Positions 25,817-34,532 of a stretch of 64,000 bases of DNA are shown here, one piece after another; the first letter of the stretch is position 1; each line of letters begins with the position of its first letter. A program made the position numbers and the translations under genes. The notes under the pieces are model-generated. The model saw only the letters and a program-made list of their open reading frames with translations. It was not told where the DNA came from and searched no databases. The stretch comes from CAVRZJ01 sp964594125 (GTDB lineage Bacteria > Acidobacteriota > Thermoanaerobaculia > Thermoanaerobaculales > Thermoanaerobaculaceae), in NCBI GenBank assembly GCA_964594125.1, contig CAZQLL010000009.1, positions 62,001-126,000 of the forward strand, read 5' to 3'.

Positions 25817-26470
25817 ATGGCATTCTCTGCGGTTCTCATCGCCGCCGCGCTCGCCGGCGGTGCTGCGCAGGCGTCTCCGGGACCCACGCCGCTGCCCACG
25901 CCGCGGCCGGCTGCCGCCGTCGCCGGGACCGGCGCCTCCACCCCACGGGGGAAGACGCTCTCGGAGGTGGCGCGCGGCGTGAAGCTGCAGCTCCCGCACG
26001 GCGAGTCCAGGGTCATCACCAACGAGTCCCTGAAGTCCCTCGGGGCGGGGGTGGAGCTGACCACCGGGACGGCCGTGCCGCCGGCATCCGCCGCGGCGGG
26101 CGGGGACGAGCTGGATGCAGCCGAGGCGCAGAACAAGGCGCACTGGCAGGAACGCTATTTTGCGGCGCGGCGCGAGCTCGACGAGCTCACGGCCGAGGAG
26201 GCGCGGCTCACGGCGGAGGTCGCCAGGCTCGAGCGCGACTTCTACTCCCGCGACGACCCCTACCAGCGCGACACTGTGATAAAACCGGCCTGGGACGAGG
26301 CCGTGATCAAGCTCCGTGAGGTCCAGAAACGCCTTCCCGCGGCGCGCAAGGCGCCGGACGAGATCGCCAACGAGGCGCGGCGGGCGGGTGCGCTTCCGGG
26401 GTGGTTCCGCGAGGCGCCGCCGCCGGCGCAGGACGTGCCGCCCGGGGCAAGGCCGAGCGAGCCGAGGTGA
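25817..26470 (+). CDS. Unknown secreted coiled-coil protein
   Basis: I do not recognise this 217-residue protein. It has a short hydrophobic start with cleavage-like AQAS near residue 20, a Pro/Thr/Ala-rich linker to about 45, a small domain (VKLQLPHGESRVITNESL), and a helical coiled-coil of about 115-165 (AARRELDELTAEEARLTAEVARLERDF). A KPAWDEAVIKLREVQKRL segment follows, then a Pro-rich tail. Export to the periplasm is inferred. Its Shine-Dalgarno GGGGAGG can pair with ACCTC just upstream (25796-25811), possibly limiting translation. It stands alone after the PTS unit. Confidence 0.65.
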   Translation: MAFSAVLIAAALAGGAAQASPGPTPLPTPRPAAAVAGTGASTPRGKTLSEVARGVKLQLPHGESRVITNESLKSLGAGVELTTGTAVPPASAAAGGDELDAAEAQNKAHWQERYFAARRELDELTAEEARLTAEVARLERDFYSRDDPYQRDTVIKPAWDEAVIKLREVQKRLPAARKAPDEIANEARRAGALPGWFREAPPPAQDVPPGARPSEPR

Positions 26471-26546
26471 CCGCGAACGCGCGCGTTCTCCTCGAAAGCG
26501 CGGCCTCCCTGGGGACGACGCCCCCGCACCGCCGGCAGACGCGGTC

Positions 26547-26575
26547 TTGTCCTGCGCCGGGAACGCTGGTACGGT
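26547..26575 (+). promoter_or_regulatory. miaB promoter
   Basis: TTGTCC (26547-26552), 17-bp spacer, TACGGT (26570-26575), 24 nt before the miaB GTG. Confidence 0.55.
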
Positions 26576-26599
26576 TCACCGCCGGGGGGCATCGCGCGC

Positions 26600-27937
26600 G
26601 TGGCTTGGGAGACCTTTTTCGTCGAGACCTGGGGCTGTCAGATGAACGTCCTCGACAGCCAGCACCTGGAGGGGCTGCTCCGGAGCCGTGGGTTGGCGCC
26701 GGCGCCCAGCGCCGAGGCCTCCGACGTGCTGCTGCTGAATACCTGCGCCGTGCGCGAGAAGGCGGTGCAGAAGGTCGTGTCGCGCCTCGGCGAGGTGCGG
26801 CGCCTGCAGCTCGAACGCCGGCGCCCCCAGGTCGTGGGGCTGTGCGGTTGTGTCGCGGAGCAGGACGGCGCCAGGCTGCTGTCGCGCTCGCGCGCCCTGT
26901 CGTTCGTCCTCGGCCCAGGGAAGATGTCCCAGTTGTCGACGGCGCTCGATGCCGTCGCGGCGGGCGCGCGCCCGGCCGTGACCGGGTTCGGCGCCGATCG
27001 CGGCTATGACGCCGCGGTCATCGCGCGTCCGGGCGGCGGCCGCCAGCTCGTGACGGCGATCCACGGATGCAGCCAGCACTGCACCTTCTGCGTGGTGCCG
27101 TACACGCGCGGGCACGAGGTCTCGCGGCCGCTGGCGCAGATCGTCGGGGAGGTGCGGACGCTCGCCGAACGCGGGACGCTCGAGGTGACGCTGCTCGGGC
27201 AGACGGTCAACGCCTACCGCTGCCCCGAGACCGGCGCCGACTTCGCGGACCTCGTGGCGGCGGCCGCGGCCGCTCCGTCGCTCTGGCGCCTGCAGTTCGT
27301 CACCTCGCACCCCCGCTTCTTCACCCCGGACATGATCCGGCGGCTCGCCGCCGTCCCGCGCCTGGGGGCGTATCTCCACGTGCCGGTGCAGTCCGGCTCG
27401 ACGGCCGTGCTCAGACGCATGCACCGCGGCTACACCCGCGACGAGTACCTCGACCTCGTTGGCGCACTCCGCGGGGCAATGCCGAACGTGTCGCTGTCGA
27501 CGGACGTCATCGTCGGTTTCCCCGGCGAGACCGAGGCCGACTTCGAGGACACCCTGTCCCTGGTGGAGGCGGTGCGTTTCGGGCAGCTCTTCGGCTTCGT
27601 CTACTCGCCCCGGCCGCGGACGCCGGCAGCCCGCCATGCGGGCGCCGTTGACCGCGCCGTCGCTACGAGGCGGCTCGAACGCCTCTTCGCGCTGCAGAAC
27701 GAGATCCAGCTCGAGCTCAACCAGGCGCTCATCGGTCGGGAGGTGGAAGTTCTGGTCGATGGTCCGGCGAAGAAGGGGGCGACGCACTGGCAGGGGAGGG
27801 GAGACGACAACCGGGTCGTGTGCTTCCCGGCCGACGGGCCCCTGCAGGCCGGGACGCTGACCCATGTGACGGTCACGGGCGCCACGCCGCACGCGCTGAT
27901 CGGCGAGCCCGGGCGCGGGCGCTTCACCGCCGCTTGA
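26600..27937 (+). CDS. miaB: tRNA-2-methylthio-N6-dimethylallyladenosine synthase
   Basis: MiaB is a radical-SAM methylthiotransferase that adds the 2-methylthio group to i6A37 of tRNAs reading U-starting codons, such as tRNA-Phe encoded at 57260. The N-terminal UPF0004 cluster uses Cys13, Cys49 and Cys84; the radical-SAM cluster is Cys157-x3-Cys161-x2-Cys164 (GCSQHCTFC). A TRAM domain occupies about the last 65 residues. GTG 26600 begins MAWETFFVETWGCQMN, typical for the family. At 445 residues it is complete. MtaB and RimO are related, but the N-terminal pattern fits MiaB. Confidence 0.94.
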   Translation: MAWETFFVETWGCQMNVLDSQHLEGLLRSRGLAPAPSAEASDVLLLNTCAVREKAVQKVVSRLGEVRRLQLERRRPQVVGLCGCVAEQDGARLLSRSRALSFVLGPGKMSQLSTALDAVAAGARPAVTGFGADRGYDAAVIARPGGGRQLVTAIHGCSQHCTFCVVPYTRGHEVSRPLAQIVGEVRTLAERGTLEVTLLGQTVNAYRCPETGADFADLVAAAAAAPSLWRLQFVTSHPRFFTPDMIRRLAAVPRLGAYLHVPVQSGSTAVLRRMHRGYTRDEYLDLVGALRGAMPNVSLSTDVIVGFPGETEADFEDTLSLVEAVRFGQLFGFVYSPRPRTPAARHAGAVDRAVATRRLERLFALQNEIQLELNQALIGREVEVLVDGPAKKGATHWQGRGDDNRVVCFPADGPLQAGTLTHVTVTGATPHALIGEPGRGRFTAA

Positions 27938-27962
27938 CAGGCGTGCCCGCAGACGCGAGATT
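27934..27962 (+). promoter_or_regulatory. Weak promoter candidate before the nuclease gene
   Basis: TTGACA (27934-27939) overlaps the miaB stop; 17 bp later GAGATT (27957-27962) is a poor -10, followed by ATG at 27972. Confidence 0.35.
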
Positions 27963-27971
27963 GGCAACGTG

Positions 27972-28484
27972 ATGGAGAAGCCGGACGCTGGCTCGCCGCA
28001 GCTCGACGTCGAGATCCGGGGGTTGATCCTCGACCCCGTGTCGAACAGCCCGATCGTCATCCTCAAGAAGCCCGGCGAGAACCTCTTCCTGCCGATCTGG
28101 ATCGGTGTCTTCGAGGCCAACGCGATCGCACTGCAGCTCGAAGGGGTCCAGACGCCGCGTCCGATGACGCATGACCTGCTGCGCGCGGCGATCGAGGCGC
28201 TCGGCGCGGTCGTCGAGAGCGTCGAGGTGCATGCGCTTGTCGATTCGACGTTCCATGCCCGCATCGTGGTGCGCACCCAGACCGACCGCCGTGTCGAGCT
28301 CGATGCCCGCCCGTCCGACGCGATCGCGCTCGCGCTGCGCTGCAAGGCTGCGGTCCGGGTCGCGGACGAGGTGTTCCGAGACGCCCATGCCCTCGAGCTC
28401 AAGGATGATGCAGACCAGGAGGGCCGGCTGCGGGAGTGGCTCGAGGCGCTGACGCCCGAGCAGCTCGGCAAGTACAACATGTAG
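27972..28484 (+). CDS. Bifunctional nuclease family protein (DUF151)
   Basis: A 170-residue DUF151/BFN protein. The conserved core LDVEIRGLILDPVSNSPIVILK, LPIWIGVFEANAIAL, TFHARIVV and DARPSDAIALALR is intact. Plant and thermophile relatives degrade RNA and DNA, though the bacterial role is unsettled. Followed by a C-terminal extension ending EQLGKYNM. A GTG at 27969 directly precedes the ATG. Placed between miaB and parA, as in several acidobacterial genomes as far as I recall. Confidence 0.9.
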   Translation: MEKPDAGSPQLDVEIRGLILDPVSNSPIVILKKPGENLFLPIWIGVFEANAIALQLEGVQTPRPMTHDLLRAAIEALGAVVESVEVHALVDSTFHARIVVRTQTDRRVELDARPSDAIALALRCKAAVRVADEVFRDAHALELKDDADQEGRLREWLEALTPEQLGKYNM

Positions 28485-28547
28485 TAGCACGCCGCCCTCG
28501 CCGCTGGGCCGCGGCGCCGCCGCTCGCTCGGCCCGGCGGTGCTCGCC

Positions 28548-28577
28548 TTGACAACCTCGGAAGCGCCTCGATACAGT
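28548..28577 (+). promoter_or_regulatory. parA promoter
   Basis: TTGACA (28548-28553), 18-bp spacer, TACAGT (28572-28577), 29 nt before the parA ATG, which also has GGAG upstream. Confidence 0.7.
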
Positions 28578-28606
28578 CCGCCCGTCCCAGGACGACCCGG
28601 AGAGCC

Positions 28607-29359
28607 ATGATCATTACCATCGCGAATCAGAAAGGTGGGGTCGGTAAGACCACCACGGCAGTCAACCTCGCCGCGGCGCTCGCGCACAAGGGCGCCGCTA
28701 CGCTCCTCGTGGACGTCGACCCGCAGGCCAACACGACGATGTCGTTCCTCGACCCACGCGAGGTGGGAAGATCGATGTACGATGTCCTCGTCGACGGGGT
28801 GGCGATCGAGGAGGTCATCGTCCCGACGGCGATCGCGGGCCTTGCGGTGGCGCCGGCGCGCATCTCGCTCGCCAAGACAGAGAGCGCACTGGTGGGGGAG
28901 TTCGATGCGCCGTTCCGCCTCAAGGACAGGCTGAGCCCGGTTCTGCCGCGGTTCGAGTACGTCGTCATCGACACGCCGCCGACGCTCGGGCTGATCACCG
29001 TCACCGCGATGGTGGCGGCGACCCACCTCCTCATCCCGATCCAGTCGTCGTACTTCGCCCTCGAGGGTACCGACGACCTGCTTGAGACCGTGGAGAAGAT
29101 CAAGGCGCGGGCCAACCCGGACCTCCAGATCCTCGGTGTTCTCATCACCCTTCACGACCGCCGAACCCTCCTTGCGCGGGATATCCAGGATCAGATCGGA
29201 CGCGTCTTCGAGGGCAAGGTCTTCAGCACGGTGATCTCCCGCTCCGTCCGCCTCGAGGAAAGCCCGGCATACCGGGCGTCGATCTTCGAGCACGCCCCCA
29301 CGTCGACAGGCGCCGCCGAGTACTATGCCCTGTGCGAGGAGGTCATCGCCCGTGTCTAG
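28607..29359 (+). CDS. parA: Chromosome-partitioning ATPase ParA (Soj)
   Basis: ParA forms ATP-dependent gradients on the nucleoid that move ParB-parS complexes. The 250-residue protein has the deviant Walker A KGGVGKTT at 9-16, VDVDPQANTT, the Walker B-type VVIDTPPTLG, and no N-terminal HTH, so it is the chromosomal Soj type. ATG 28607 follows GGAG. ParB starts 8 bases before its stop codon ends. No parS 16-mer was noticed in the window. Confidence 0.95.
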   Translation: MIITIANQKGGVGKTTTAVNLAAALAHKGAATLLVDVDPQANTTMSFLDPREVGRSMYDVLVDGVAIEEVIVPTAIAGLAVAPARISLAKTESALVGEFDAPFRLKDRLSPVLPRFEYVVIDTPPTLGLITVTAMVAATHLLIPIQSSYFALEGTDDLLETVEKIKARANPDLQILGVLITLHDRRTLLARDIQDQIGRVFEGKVFSTVISRSVRLEESPAYRASIFEHAPTSTGAAEYYALCEEVIARV

Positions 29360-30353
29360 CGTCCGGCGAGGCCTGCCAGCGTCAAGGAAAATGCGGCACG
29401 ACAAACACTTCGTCGACGAGCTCACGAGCCATGCGGTGACCGCTTTCGGCCAGATGATCGCGGTCGACCGCATCGAGACCAACCGCGAGCAGCCGCGCTC
29501 CGCGATCGGAGACCTGGCCGAGCTCGCCGCGTCGATTCGCCGGCACGGCGTCCTCGAGCCGCTTCTCGTTCGTCCGCTCGCGAACGACGCCGGGGGGGCG
29601 CCCTCGTATCAGCTCATCGCAGGCGAGCGGCGGTTCCACGCAGCGGTCGAGGCCGGCCTGACCGAGGTCCCGTGCATCGAGATGACCGTGTCCGACAGGG
29701 AAGCCCTGGAGCTCGCCCTCATCGAGAACCTCCAGCGCAAGGACCTCACGCCCTTCGAGGAGGCTGAGGGCTACCGCACGCTCGTCGAGAAGTACGGGTA
29801 CGCCCACGAGGACGTGGCCGATGCCGTGGGCAAGGCGCGCAGCAGCGTCACCGAGGCGCTTCGCCTCCTCGACATCCCGCCCGCCATTCGCGACCTGTGT
29901 CGGCATGCCGACATCACCGCCAAGAGCCTGCTGCTCCTCATCGCCAGGGCGCCTACGATCGCGGAAATGGAGCGTCTTGTTGGCGACATTGCCGAGAAGG
30001 GCCTCGATCGCGAGAGCGCCCGGCACCTCTCGCGCTCGGTGCGCAGCGGTACGGCGAGCGCCCCGGCGGAAGGTGGCGGGGACGGTGCGGAGGACGGGGC
30101 AGGGGAAGCGCCACCGGACGGATCCTTTCGACCGCGGCGCCTGCGCTTCCGCGCTGCCCCCGACGCTCCCGTGTACCTTTCTCTCTCGATCCGCCGCCCA
30201 AACGTCAGCCGCGAGCAGATCATCGCCACGCTTGAAGCCCTTCTGGAGCAGGTGAAGTCCGGGAGCCTGGACGCCTCGTTCCTCGGCAGCGCCGACGGAG
30301 CGCTCGAAGGCGCCCCAGGCGCCTCCGCTGCCGGCGACGACCACGGCGCGTAG
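29352..30353 (+). CDS. parB: Chromosome-partitioning protein ParB
   Basis: ParB is a CTPase clamp that loads at parS. The sequence (333 residues) has the N-terminal nuclease-like fold (IETNREQPRSAIGDLAELAASI, GVLEPLLVRP, YQLIAGERRFHAA), the CTP-binding ENLQRKDLTPFEEAEGYRTL, and a central HTH (YAHEDVADAVGKARSSVTEALRLL). GTG 29352 is chosen because RRGLPASRKMRHDKHFV directly after it recalls acidobacterial ParB N-termini; an ATG at 29391 lies inside this motif. The C-terminal half has an acidic Gly-rich linker and a dimerisation tail. Confidence 0.95.
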   Translation: MSSVRRGLPASRKMRHDKHFVDELTSHAVTAFGQMIAVDRIETNREQPRSAIGDLAELAASIRRHGVLEPLLVRPLANDAGGAPSYQLIAGERRFHAAVEAGLTEVPCIEMTVSDREALELALIENLQRKDLTPFEEAEGYRTLVEKYGYAHEDVADAVGKARSSVTEALRLLDIPPAIRDLCRHADITAKSLLLLIARAPTIAEMERLVGDIAEKGLDRESARHLSRSVRSGTASAPAEGGGDGAEDGAGEAPPDGSFRPRRLRFRAAPDAPVYLSLSIRRPNVSREQIIATLEALLEQVKSGSLDASFLGSADGALEGAPGASAAGDDHGA

Positions 30354-30701
30354 CGCCCCTGCGCGGTGCGCTGCAAGCTCCTATCTCTCGGGGCGAGCCC
30401 TCTCGCCGACCTCCCCTCGGCGCCGGAGTGTGAATCGGGCGCTTTCACCGTCTCTTCCTTCTTGCATGAAGGGAGGGTGGTCGGGGGAAGGTGGCGGGGG
30501 GCGAGCTCGTAATGGTGGGAATGTAATTGACATAATATATCTTATCGGACATCACGAACGCGGGCGCCGTCTGCGGAAACCCCTCCGGTTGCGGAAATCC
30601 CTGTGGACGCAATGGCGCGCCCAAGCGCGTGTGGCGGCGACGGGGTCTCGCCCGTGGCGGGCGGCTTGGCAACCCTGTGCGGCTGCCGTACCATCGCGCC
30701 G
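30354..30701. other. Intergenic region with hairpin, AT-rich island and direct repeats
   Basis: No gene is seen in this gap between parB and the LptFG gene. It contains a 6-bp hairpin (GGCGAG/CTCGCC, 30392-30407) just after parB. An AT-rich island at about 30521-30548 includes TTGACA (30527-30532) and ATATATCTTATC. Two direct repeats TGCGGAAAYCC lie at 30572 and 30590, 18 bp apart. The LptFG promoter closes it. The island differs sharply from the surrounding GC content. Confidence 0.55.
30666..30694 (+). promoter_or_regulatory. lptFG promoter (leaderless type)
   Basis: TTGGCA (30666-30671), 17-bp spacer, TACCAT (30689-30694), 7 nt before GTG 30702. It fixes the start codon over upstream ATGs. 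Confidence 0.7.
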
Positions 30702-33068
30702 GTGAGAGCTCTGCTTTCCCGCGGAACCATCGGTCGCGCGCTCGTGCGCGAGGCGATCCCGGGCATCCTGGTGGCCACCGGGGCCACGACGTTCCTTCTC
30801 ATCGTCCGCTCCTTCTTCGCCCTGGCCGATCTGCTCGTGTCGCGCCGTTTCTCGAGCGACCTCGTGCTCAAGGTCCTCCTGCTCAGCCTGCCGCACGTTC
30901 TCGCTCTGACGATCCCCATGGGCGTCCTGTTCGCCGTCCTCCTCACGGCATCGCGGTGGGCGTCGGACTCGGAGTTCATCGCACTGCAGGCCGGCGGTGT
31001 CCCGATCAGCCGTGCCCTGCGGCCGCTGGCGTGGCTTGCGGCGGTGTTCTGCGCGCTGGACCTGTTCCTCACGTGGCAGGTGCTGCCGCGATCCAACCGC
31101 GGGTTGCAGGAGCTCAAGATCAAGGTGGCGTTCTCGGCGGCGAGGGCTGCAGTCCAGCCGCGCGTGTTCGTCGAGGAGTTCAGGGGCCAGGTACTGTTCG
31201 TCGACCGCATCGAACGCGACACGGCGGCGTGGCGCGGCGTCCTGCTCTTCGACCAGTCCAAGGGCACCGAGGAGCGGCTGGTCGTCGCCGACTCCGGCGA
31301 GCTGCTGGTCGACGAGCGCGACGGCGCCACGTGGCTGACGCTGCAGGACGCGACGACGCACACCCTGAAGCCCGGGGACCCCGCGGCGTACCAGCAGAAT
31401 TTCAACCAGGAGCTGCGGATGCTCCTGCAGGCGCCCTCGGCGGGCACCGCCAGGCTGACGTTCGGCGTGCGCGAGACTGCGAGCGCCGAGCTGCTGCGCC
31501 GGGCGCGCGACGCCGCGGCCCCCCCCGGGGACCGCGAGAGCGCCGCCGTCGAGCTCGCCAACCGCCTTGCCATTCCGCTGGCGTGCGTCGTCTTCGCGCT
31601 TGCGGGGTTTCCGCTCGGCGCCCGCAATCGCCGCGGCGGCCGCGGCTTCGCGTTCACCGCGTCGGTCGGCATGATCGTCGTCTACTACGTCCTGCTGACC
31701 AACGGCGAGCAGCTCGCGCGGGCCGCCGGGTGGCCGCCCGCGATCGGCGTCTGGCTGCCGAACGCCCTGCTCGCGGGCATCGCCGTTCCCCTGCTCCGCC
31801 GCACGTCCTCGGGGTATCAGACCAGCCCCGTCTCGGTGGGCTATCTGCTGAGTCTGCCCCGGCTGCCATGGCAGCGCCGCAACGGCAAGGCCGGGAACGG
31901 CCGCGGCGTCGCGCCCGCGGCGGCCGCTCCCGCCCTCCGGCCGGCCGCCGGCCGCCGGCGCTTCGTCGTGCCGACGTTCCTCGGCATCATCGACCGCCAC
32001 CTGGTGGCCCAGTGCATCTCGTTCTTTCTGCTGGTCGTCGTGTCGATCAGCGCGATCTACATCGCGGTCAACATGTCCGAGAACGTCGACGAGATCCAGA
32101 AGCACCGCGTGCCGTTCGTCGTCGTCGCGAGCTACTACGCCTACTCGCTGCCGCAGATCCTCCACGACATTCTGCCGCTGACGTTCGTCATCGCGTTCCT
32201 GGGCACGGCAGCGCTGATCGAGCGCCACAACGAGTCGACGGCGCTCAAGGCGGCCGGGGTCTCGCTGACGCGGGTGGCGGCGCCGCTGTTCGCCCTCGGC
32301 GGCGCGATCGCGCTCGGGCTCTTCCTGCTCGACGAGTCCGTCGTCCACCGCACGAACCGCGAGGCGCAGCGCCTGGAGGACGTGATCAAGGGACGCAACG
32401 TCGCCCGCTCGTACCGTGCGACCGACCGCCTCTGGCTCTTCTTGCCCGATGGACGCACCCTCGTCAATTTCCTGCAGTTCGACCCCGACACCGCCACGCT
32501 GGTGAGGCCGTCCCTGTACGTCTTCGACGAGCGTCTGAACCTACGCGAGCGCTATATGGCCAACCAGGCCACGTTCGAGGCGGGCGTGTGGCGCGCCGAG
32601 GGCGCCTGGAAGAGGACCTTCATCGCCGGCGGGAACCCCGACTACGTGCCGCCCCATGGGGGGATCAGGGATCTGCCGATCGCCGCCGACCCGACGTACT
32701 TCGGCCGCGAGTACCGCAAGCCATCCCAGATGAGCTACGCGGAGCTGCGGGACTACATCGCCTCGCTCAAGGCCGCCGGCTACCGCGTCGACCGCCTGGA
32801 CGTTCAGCTCCACCAGAAGCTGGCGTACCCGGCGAGCCTGGTGGTGCTGGCCTGGCTGGCGCTGCCGTTCGCCTTCCGGGCGCGGCGGCGCGGAACCGTC
32901 ATGGGCGTGGCCGTCGCGCTCGGCCTGGGGATCGCCTACTTCGCGATCATGGCCGTGACGACCAAGCTCGGCGAGGTCGGCCTGCTCTCGCCTGCCCTCG
33001 GCGCCTGGTCGCCGCCGGTGTTCTTCGGGCTGCTCGCCATGAACCGCCACACCACCTTGAGGACCTGA
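30702..33068 (+). CDS. Fused LptF-LptG LPS-export permease
   Basis: LptF and LptG are the two membrane subunits of the LPS extractor LptB2FG. Here both are in one 788-residue chain. Each half repeats the YjgP/YjgQ layout: helices, a periplasmic beta domain, helices. Half one runs to about 395 (TIGRALVREAIPGILVATG ... LANRLAIPLACVVFALAGFPLGARNRRGG). A Pro/Ala/Arg linker spans about 400-425. Half two starts VPTFLGIIDRHLVAQCISFF and ends with KLAYPASLVVLAWLALPFAFRARRRG. Both carry the conserved LALPFA/LAGFPLG membrane motif. ATG codons upstream (30603) are rejected because of the promoter. Its ATPase is LptB at 17457. Confidence 0.92.
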   Translation: MRALLSRGTIGRALVREAIPGILVATGATTFLLIVRSFFALADLLVSRRFSSDLVLKVLLLSLPHVLALTIPMGVLFAVLLTASRWASDSEFIALQAGGVPISRALRPLAWLAAVFCALDLFLTWQVLPRSNRGLQELKIKVAFSAARAAVQPRVFVEEFRGQVLFVDRIERDTAAWRGVLLFDQSKGTEERLVVADSGELLVDERDGATWLTLQDATTHTLKPGDPAAYQQNFNQELRMLLQAPSAGTARLTFGVRETASAELLRRARDAAAPPGDRESAAVELANRLAIPLACVVFALAGFPLGARNRRGGRGFAFTASVGMIVVYYVLLTNGEQLARAAGWPPAIGVWLPNALLAGIAVPLLRRTSSGYQTSPVSVGYLLSLPRLPWQRRNGKAGNGRGVAPAAAAPALRPAAGRRRFVVPTFLGIIDRHLVAQCISFFLLVVVSISAIYIAVNMSENVDEIQKHRVPFVVVASYYAYSLPQILHDILPLTFVIAFLGTAALIERHNESTALKAAGVSLTRVAAPLFALGGAIALGLFLLDESVVHRTNREAQRLEDVIKGRNVARSYRATDRLWLFLPDGRTLVNFLQFDPDTATLVRPSLYVFDERLNLRERYMANQATFEAGVWRAEGAWKRTFIAGGNPDYVPPHGGIRDLPIAADPTYFGREYRKPSQMSYAELRDYIASLKAAGYRVDRLDVQLHQKLAYPASLVVLAWLALPFAFRARRRGTVMGVAVALGLGIAYFAIMAVTTKLGEVGLLSPALGAWSPPVFFGLLAMNRHTTLRT

Positions 33069-33229
33069 CAGGTGGGCGCCGGGCTGGAGGCGCCGGGCGC
33101 CGGAGGGACTTCTCGGCCGCAAGCAGAGTGCCCCGTGCTGCCGCTACCCGCCAGCACCTCGCCAGGAGGCTGCTTCTCCTCCGCGCGCGCCCGCTGCGGC
33201 GCCCAGACGCCGGAGCCCGTTGGTCGCTC

Positions 33230-34441
33230 CTACTTCAGCACCGCTGCGATGCGCTCCATCGCCCAGTCGATCTCGCCCTTCGTGATGACGAGCGGCGGGG
33301 CGAAGCGGATCGTGTTGACGTGCGTCTCCTTGCACAGCAGGCCCTGGCGCTGCAGCGCCTCGCAGAAGCGGCGGGCGCCGCCGGCCTCGGGGAACAGCTC
33401 CATCCCGATCCACAGCCCCTTGCCCCGCACCTCCTTGATGTGCGGCGAGGCGAGTGCCCGCAGGCGATCGATGAAGTAGTCGCCCAGCGTCGCGGAGTTG
33501 GCGATCATCCCCTCCTCGACCAGCACCTTGAGTGCCTCGCGGGCGACCGCGCAGGCGAGCGGGTTGCCGCCGAAGGTGGAGCCGTGGTCGCCGGGGTGGA
33601 ACACCCCCATCACCTCGTCGTCGGCCAGGATCGCCGAGATCGGCAGGCACCCTCCGCCGAGCGCCTTGCCGATGATCACCACGTCGGGACGGATCCCCTC
33701 GTGCTGGTAGGCGAACAGCGCGCCGGTGCGGCCGAGCCCCGACTGGATCTCGTCGACGATCAGCAGCACCCGGTGTGCGCTGGCGACCTCGCGCAGGCGC
33801 TTGAGGTACCCGGCCGGCGGCACGATGATGCCGCCCTCCCCCTGGATCGGCTCGATCAGGATCGCCACGGTGTCGGGGGTGATCGCCTCCGCGACGGCGC
33901 GGGCGTCACCGTACGGCAGGACCTTGAAACCCGGCGTGAACGGCCCGAAGCCGTCGCGGTACTGCTCCTCGGTGGAAAAGCCGACGATCGTCGTGGTGCG
34001 GCCGTGGAAGTTGCCGTCGAAGACCAGGATCTCCGCCTTCTCCGGCGCCACACCCTTGACCTTGTACCCCCACTTGCGAGCCGCCTTCAGAGCGGTTTCG
34101 ACCGCCTCGGCGCCCGTGTTCATCGGCAGCACGCGGGAGAAGCCGGTGAGAGCGGTGATCTCGGCGCAGAACGGGCCGAGCTGGTCGTTGCGGAACGCGC
34201 GCGACGTGAGCGTGACGCGGTCCGCCTGGGACTTCAGCGCCGCGACGATCCGCGGATGGCAGTGGCCCTGGTTGACCGCCGAGTAGGCGGCCAGGAAGTC
34301 GAGATAGCGGTTCCCGTCGACGTCCCACACCCACACGCCTTCGGCGCGGCTGATCACGACGTCGAGCGGGTGGTAGTTGTGTGCGCCGTGGCGCTCCTCG
34401 AGTGCGATCAGCTCGGCGCCGGTTGCCCTGGTGGTACCCAT
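33230..34441 (-). CDS. rocD: Ornithine aminotransferase
   Basis: A class III PLP aminotransferase converting ornithine and 2-oxoglutarate to glutamate-5-semialdehyde and glutamate. The protein (403 residues) starts GAELIALEERHGAHNYHPLDVVI, a hallmark of ornithine rather than acetylornithine aminotransferase. PLP contacts include Asp230-Glu231 (IVDEIQSGLGRTG) and Schiff-base Lys259 (IIGKALGGG). ATG 34441 is preferred over ATG 34453 since GGAGG lies 5 nt before it. It has its own promoter (34484-34512). The ALDH7 at 42800 or a P5C dehydrogenase elsewhere could use its product; this is inference. Confidence 0.93.
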   Translation of the reverse strand: MGTTRATGAELIALEERHGAHNYHPLDVVISRAEGVWVWDVDGNRYLDFLAAYSAVNQGHCHPRIVAALKSQADRVTLTSRAFRNDQLGPFCAEITALTGFSRVLPMNTGAEAVETALKAARKWGYKVKGVAPEKAEILVFDGNFHGRTTTIVGFSTEEQYRDGFGPFTPGFKVLPYGDARAVAEAITPDTVAILIEPIQGEGGIIVPPAGYLKRLREVASAHRVLLIVDEIQSGLGRTGALFAYQHEGIRPDVVIIGKALGGGCLPISAILADDEVMGVFHPGDHGSTFGGNPLACAVAREALKVLVEEGMIANSATLGDYFIDRLRALASPHIKEVRGKGLWIGMELFPEAGGARRFCEALQRQGLLCKETHVNTIRFAPPLVITKGEIDWAMERIAAVLK

Positions 34442-34483
34442 CCTGTCCTCCATCGTCCCGCGGGAGTGCCGCAGGGGCCAGGA

Positions 34484-34512
34484 ACTTTAGTCGATTGTGA
34501 ATCTTGGTGCAA
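34484..34512 (-). promoter_or_regulatory. rocD promoter
   Basis: Minus strand: TTGCAC (34512-34507), 17-bp spacer, TAAAGT (34489-34484), 42 nt leader to ATG 34441 with GGAGG. Confidence 0.6.
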
Positions 34513-34516
34513 CTTC

Positions 34517-34532
34517 GCCGCGAGCTCGCGGC
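34517..34532 (-). terminator. Perfect palindrome after dnaE
   Basis: GCCGCGAGCTCGCGGC, a 16-bp perfect palindrome, abuts the dnaE stop. It can form a 6-bp GC stem with AGCT loop. No T-tract follows, so termination is only presumed. Confidence 0.4.

Noticed and set aside
28436..30701. parS site near parAB
   Set aside because: No TGTTTCACGTGAAACA-like 16-mer was seen; I could not search with mismatches exhaustively, so absence is not proven.
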